This document shows, one piece after another, positions 60,483 through 64,000 of a stretch of DNA of 64,000 nt. The position numbers and the translations under genes are program-made. The notes beneath the pieces are model-generated. The model was given only the letters and a program-made list of their open reading frames with translations. It did no database searches and was not told the origin of the DNA. How positions within the stretch are numbered: position 1 is the stretch's first letter; every line of letters begins with the position of its first letter. Origin of the DNA: Roseibium aggregatum (lineage in GTDB: Bacteria > Pseudomonadota > Alphaproteobacteria > Rhizobiales > Stappiaceae); the NCBI RefSeq assembly GCF_017309185.1, contig NZ_JAEKJZ010000001.1:1984001-2048000 (forward strand), read 5' to 3'.

Positions 60483-60747
60483 CCTCGGTGGTGTGTCGCG
60501 CCTTATCAGCCAGTTGTCCGGTTTGGTCAAGCCCTGAATCCGAGCCGCTACACATTTCCACGGACGCGTTTGATGTCCGAACGCATGCGTCTGTCATGAC
60601 GAGCGCCGAAACAGGCCGGCGGCAGCCTTCAATTTTCGACCCGTGACCTGATTCCGCAAAGCCGGATACTTGTCAGGCTGCTCGCGCGTCGTTTATGAAC
60701 ATTGCTCAGAGGCGCCGGAACTCCGGCAAGTCAAAGTGAGGGTCGAA

Positions 60748-61410
60748 ATGACGGACTTTAACCAGTCCCGCCGCAAGATGGTGGATAACCAGTTGCGCAC
60801 CAACGATGTTACCGATCATCGTATCCTTGATGCAATGGAACTTGTTCCCCGGGAGCGCTTCGTACCGGCCTCCAAGAAGGCCGTGGCCTATATTGACGAA
60901 GACCTGCCGATCGGCGCCGCCGAATCCGGGCGGGTGCTGATGAAGCCGCATATCTTCGCCAAACTCGTGCAATTGGCCGAACTGCGGGAAGACGATGTCG
61001 TTCTGGTGGTCGGCGCGGGAACGGGTTACAGCGCGGCCGTCCTGTCCAGGCTTGCCGCCTCGGTGGTCGCGCTGGAAGAAAACCCGGAACTCGCGAAAGC
61101 CGCCGGCGAACTCCTGATTGACCTCGGTATTGAGAATGCGGTCGTGGTGGAAGGGCCGCTGGTCGAGGGATATTCGGCGGAAGGACCTTACGACGCGATT
61201 CTGGTTGACGGGGCCGTTGAGGTCTTGCCTGAGGCACTGACCAGGCAATTGAAACCGGAAGGCCGCCTTGCGGTGATAGAAGGACTTGGTGGCGCAGGGG
61301 TCGCCAGACTTTACCAGAAGTCCGGCGATGCCGTGAGCGCCCGCTTCGGGTTCAATGCATCCGTTGCCCTGTTGCCGGAGTTTGCGAAAACGAAAGAATT
61401 TGTTTTCTAA
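60748..61410 (+). CDS. pcm: Protein-L-isoaspartate O-methyltransferase family protein
   Basis: 220 residues from ATG at 60748 (GAGGG upstream), which matches the family start MTDFNQSRRKMVDNQLRTND. PCMT features: RERFVPASKKAVAYIDEDLP, MKPHIFAKLVQLAEL, and the SAM loop VLVVGAGTGYSAAVLSRLA (near 86-104). The substrate end lacks the usual TxSQP loop: it reads RVLMKP where true PCMTs have a Ser/Gln-Pro motif. Alphaproteobacterial members next to tolC are therefore often regarded as PCMT-like enzymes of unsure substrate. The order pcm-tolC-DUF2497 is conserved in Rhizobiales. Confidence 0.88.
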   Translation: MTDFNQSRRKMVDNQLRTNDVTDHRILDAMELVPRERFVPASKKAVAYIDEDLPIGAAESGRVLMKPHIFAKLVQLAELREDDVVLVVGAGTGYSAAVLSRLAASVVALEENPELAKAAGELLIDLGIENAVVVEGPLVEGYSAEGPYDAILVDGAVEVLPEALTRQLKPEGRLAVIEGLGGAGVARLYQKSGDAVSARFGFNASVALLPEFAKTKEFVF

Positions 61411-61624
61411 GCTGAAATTTGGTGAAACGTTGTGGTCCGATGTAAAAAACGGGCCGATGAAACAGATTCGGTCCACGGTGGCTAAAATGAATTGTTGCCC
61501 GAATGCCGCACTCCGGAAAATTCGGGATTTCCATTGCCTGATCGTCTGCCGTGGCGGTTGAAGAAAAACACTCTCCGGTTTACTCAACTAAATCAAATCG
61601 GAATGATCCAACGAGGAGTGTCGG

Positions 61625-63007
61625 GTGTCTGGCCGTTCGACTTTGAAAGCAGCCGCCATAGCATTGGGACTGATGGGCGGGGTTTCCGCCGGAAGCCTGA
61701 TCGTCGGCGCTCTCTCTGACGCCGCAGCCGAAACAATATACGAATCGCTGGCTCTGGCGTATTCCAACAACCCGTCGTTGAACGCGGCCCGGGCCGGATT
61801 GCGCGGGGTGGATGAAAGCGTGCCTCAGGCATTGGCGGGCTGGCGTCCGACAATTACGGCTTCCGGTGCGGCAAGCCGGTCTGCGTCCGGAACCAACGCT
61901 GTTATCGGTTATCAGAACAACGCGTCGCTCTCTCTTTCGATCAGTCAGTCCATTTTCAACGGCTTCCAGACGATCAACTCGGTTCGTCAGGCTGAATCGG
62001 TTGTGAAAGCACAGCGCGAAGGTCTGAATTCGACGGAGCAGGACACGCTTCTCAGCGCCGCGTCGGCCTATGTCGACGTGATTCGTGATACGGCGCTGGT
62101 TTCGCTGCAACGAAGCGACCTGAAGTTTCTCGAGGAACAGGTTCGGGCAGCACGCGACCGCTTTGATGTCGGCGAGGGGACGCGGACCGATGTCAGTCAG
62201 GCGGAAGCCCGTGCGGCGGAAGCGCGCGCGAGCCTCAACACGTCGCTTGCGAACTTGAACACCAGTCGGGCGATTTATCGCCAGGTCGTCGGCATTGAGG
62301 CAAAAAGCCTGTCCGCGGACACTTCGATCAGCCGTTTCGTTCCGAAGTCGATTGATGAAGCCTTGCGTCTCAGCGAGACTCACCAGCCGCTGATCCGCCA
62401 GTCCCAGCACCTTGTCGATGCCGCCATCTTCAACGTGAAAACAGTCGAAGGAAGCCTGCTGCCGTCTGTTTCGGTCGATGGAAGCATCTCACGTAGCTGG
62501 TTCGATACCGGCTACAGCGATTCCGCAACGATTTCCGGTAACGTGAGCATTCCGATCTATCAGGGTGGCAGCGTTTATTCCGGTATTCGCCAGGCCAAGG
62601 AAGAACTCGGGCAGACGCGGCTCCAGCTGGATGTGGCCCGGGATCAGGTCCGCGCGAATGTGATTTCCGCGTGGGGGGTCTATCAGGCCGCCGAGGCTTC
62701 GATCGTTGCGGCGCAAGCCGCCGTAGAGGCCCAAAAACTTGCCCTGGAAGGGGTCATTGAAGAGCAGCGGGTCGGTCAGCGCACGACGTTGGATGTTCTG
62801 GACGCCCAGCGCGAACTGGTGAGCCAGCAATCGAGCCTTGTGACCGCGCAGCGCAACCGGATCATCGGAGGCTACCAGCTGGTCGCGGCCGTCGGGCGTC
62901 TTGATGCCATGACGCTTGGCCTGAATGTAGCCCGGTACGATCCGAAACAGCACTACGAAGCGGTTCGCGACAAGTGGATCGGCCTGCGTACGCCTGACGG
63001 ACGATAG
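61625..63007 (+). CDS. tolC: TolC-family outer membrane efflux/secretion channel protein
   Basis: 460 residues starting at GTG 61625, with GAGGAG upstream. A signal sequence (about 1-37, ending SDAAAE) is followed by TolC repeats. Each half carries the pattern of helix pairs and a short strand: ESLALAYSNNPSLNAARAGL (near 41), YVDVIRDTALVSLQRSDLKF (near 143), RFDVGEGTRTDVSQAEARAA and, in the second half, ALEGVIEEQRVGQRTTLDVL. It forms the trimeric outer membrane duct for type I secretion and multidrug efflux with inner-membrane partners encoded elsewhere. Confidence 0.93.
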   Translation: MSGRSTLKAAAIALGLMGGVSAGSLIVGALSDAAAETIYESLALAYSNNPSLNAARAGLRGVDESVPQALAGWRPTITASGAASRSASGTNAVIGYQNNASLSLSISQSIFNGFQTINSVRQAESVVKAQREGLNSTEQDTLLSAASAYVDVIRDTALVSLQRSDLKFLEEQVRAARDRFDVGEGTRTDVSQAEARAAEARASLNTSLANLNTSRAIYRQVVGIEAKSLSADTSISRFVPKSIDEALRLSETHQPLIRQSQHLVDAAIFNVKTVEGSLLPSVSVDGSISRSWFDTGYSDSATISGNVSIPIYQGGSVYSGIRQAKEELGQTRLQLDVARDQVRANVISAWGVYQAAEASIVAAQAAVEAQKLALEGVIEEQRVGQRTTLDVLDAQRELVSQQSSLVTAQRNRIIGGYQLVAAVGRLDAMTLGLNVARYDPKQHYEAVRDKWIGLRTPDGR

Positions 63008-63396
63008 ACCGACGGGTGTTCATGAGGAGCCCCCGACCCCCCAAGGATCGGATCAGATTGAGCGGATCCGGGGTGCTGAAACCTCCCATGTTTACCCGGC
63101 GAAGGCCGTGTGCTTGTGAGCCTTTGGCCAGTGACTGCATTCCCTGGCGTTTCGTCCGGGATGTTGCCGTGGGTGGTTCCGCTTCACTTCATTGTGACAA
63201 AATTCCGTAGGAAATCCTGAAACCTGCGTGGGAAATCAGGTGGACTTTGGTAATTTCGGACTAAAAAGGGGAAAAGGCGTTCGTAGGAAGCGCGCCTTGT
63301 TTGCGCCTATGCTGTTGACCCGCATAATTTCGAGTATCGAATCATTTTGATCGAGTTGAGTAAAGCGTAGCGTGGCCTACAGGTACGGGGGAAGTG
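63008..63396. other. Intergenic region between tolC and the PopZ-like gene
   Basis: About 390 bases. The last 150 bases are AT-rich and promoter-like, with TTGACC at 63315-63320 as a possible -35 box. No coding frame, tRNA or strong hairpin is seen. Confidence 0.4.
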
Positions 63397-64000
63397 ATGT
63401 CTCAGGCGAAAAAGGCTGAAGAGCCGTCGATGGAGGAGATCCTCGCATCGATCCGCCGTATTATATCCGACGAAGACTCCCAAGGCGCGGACACCGGTGA
63501 AAGCGACGCTAACGAAGAAATCGAAACCCCAGTTGAAGAAGAGGCGGCGGACGATATGGGCGATGCCTCCGAAATGTCCCAGGACGATCTCGACAAGCTG
63601 TTCGACATGGACAGCGATGACAGTGGCGCACCTGAAGAAGATGATGACGATATGGCTGCGGCTATGGCGGCCGATGCCGTCGAGGATGAGCCCGAAGACG
63701 ACGTTCTCGAACTGACCGAGGAACTGGCGGTTTCCGAAGACGACACCATGGAAATGGTCGAGGGGTTGGCGGAAAGCTTCGATAGCCCGGAAGGCGATCT
63801 TTCGTTCGCCGAAGAGCCGGAACCTGAACCCGAACCTGAACCGGCAGCAGACCCGGCGGACGCCTTCGCGGAAACGCTGGCGGCAATGCCCGTGCCGGAT
63901 GAGTTGCCGAACGTTGCCGGCGACGATCCGCTGACGTCAGATATGACCGGTGAAGCCGTCCATGCGGCATTCGATAATCTGGCAAACATGTTCGTCGGTT
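63397..64000 (+). CDS. PopZ/DUF2497-family polar organising protein (3' end outside window)
   Basis: Open from ATG at 63397 to the window edge without a stop (201 codons visible). It starts MSQAKKAEEPSMEEILASIR and continues RIISDED, the conserved N-terminal helix of the DUF2497/PopZ family. The following 150 residues are very acidic and low in complexity, including DEPEDDV and a run of Glu-Pro repeats (EPEPEPEPEP). This matches the disordered Pro/Asp/Glu-rich spacer of PopZ, which assembles polar condensates that hold the chromosome origin. The C-terminal oligomerisation helices would lie outside. In Rhizobiales valS commonly follows. The call rests on the N-terminal motif and the tolC neighbourhood. 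Confidence 0.85.
   Translation, partial: MSQAKKAEEPSMEEILASIRRIISDEDSQGADTGESDANEEIETPVEEEAADDMGDASEMSQDDLDKLFDMDSDDSGAPEEDDDDMAAAMAADAVEDEPEDDVLELTEELAVSEDDTMEMVEGLAESFDSPEGDLSFAEEPEPEPEPEPAADPADAFAETLAAMPVPDELPNVAGDDPLTSDMTGEAVHAAFDNLANMFVG

Noticed and set aside
63402-63989. Serine-rich minus-strand frame opposite the PopZ-like gene
   Set aside because: It is the reverse complement of an Asp/Glu-rich low-complexity stretch, which always gives Ser/Ala-rich frames.

Overview
The window reads as chromosomal DNA of a GC-rich alphaproteobacterium of the Hyphomicrobiales/Rhizobiales type. A marine Stappiaceae genome (Roseibium/Labrenzia/Stappia) is my best guess. This is inferred from the full aapJQMP amino-acid transporter, the aerobic cobalamin genes cobU-cobW-cobN-cobO-cobQ with cobD-cobC, the order pcm-tolC-DUF2497 (PopZ-like), an NDUFS4-like complex I subunit and DUF1036/DUF192 proteins. 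There is no rRNA, CRISPR array, insertion sequence or prophage. Five tRNA genes are present (Glu-TTC, Pro-TGG, Arg-TCT, Asn-GTT, Cys-GCA).

0-9.2 kb: the right-hand end of a probable type VI secretion regulatory block (TagF-like tail, PP2C phosphatase, membrane Ser/Thr kinase). It runs directly into a Tol/Exb/TonB-like energiser: an ExbD with the membrane Asp replaced by Asn, a TonB-like protein, an ExbB, a second normal ExbD, two small secreted proteins and a periplasmic caspase-fold protein. The kinase and the TonB-like protein end in the same extracytoplasmic domain, with two cysteines 52 residues apart in both. 9.7-15.6 kb: housekeeping genes (VOC/glyoxalase, sirtuin, double cold-shock protein, DUF192, small hypotheticals, complex I subunit) and three tRNAs.

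15.8-20.6 kb: a candidate RiPP locus. It has a BTAD/SARP-type regulator, two short peptides with nitrile-hydratase-like (NHLP) leaders and a divergent stand-alone YcaO protein that ends in a terminator. 20.6-26.1 kb: a CAP-domain lipoprotein, a phosphodiesterase, and an ArnT / PAP2 / ArnC-like / LAB_N operon for lipid A or envelope sugar modification. 26.1-32.4 kb: metC and aapJQMP. 32.7-38.9 kb: a globin-coupled chemoreceptor and a leftward group of sulfur and housekeeping genes (cysK, cls, alaX, GFA protein, sseA).

39.1-44.4 kb: a ChrR-type anti-sigma factor without an adjacent sigma gene, an SDR, and a divergent FAD-oxidoreductase/DUF1365/CFA-synthase operon. Each of the three units carries a GATCC-N18-TA promoter of the RpoE (ECF11) singlet-oxygen type, so this looks like one stress regulon for fatty-acid modification. 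44.5-48.3 kb is gene-poor: one secreted protein, an orphan leftward terminator marking a possible small RNA, a LysE exporter, a frameshifted gene and tRNA-Asn.

48.3-58.2 kb: a cobalamin riboswitch leads a tightly overlapping B12 operon; cobD and cobC converge on it. 58.3-64 kb: a GCS2-type carboxylate-amine ligase, a small spike-like protein, tRNA-Cys, a PCMT-family methyltransferase, tolC and the start of a PopZ-like gene cut by the window edge.
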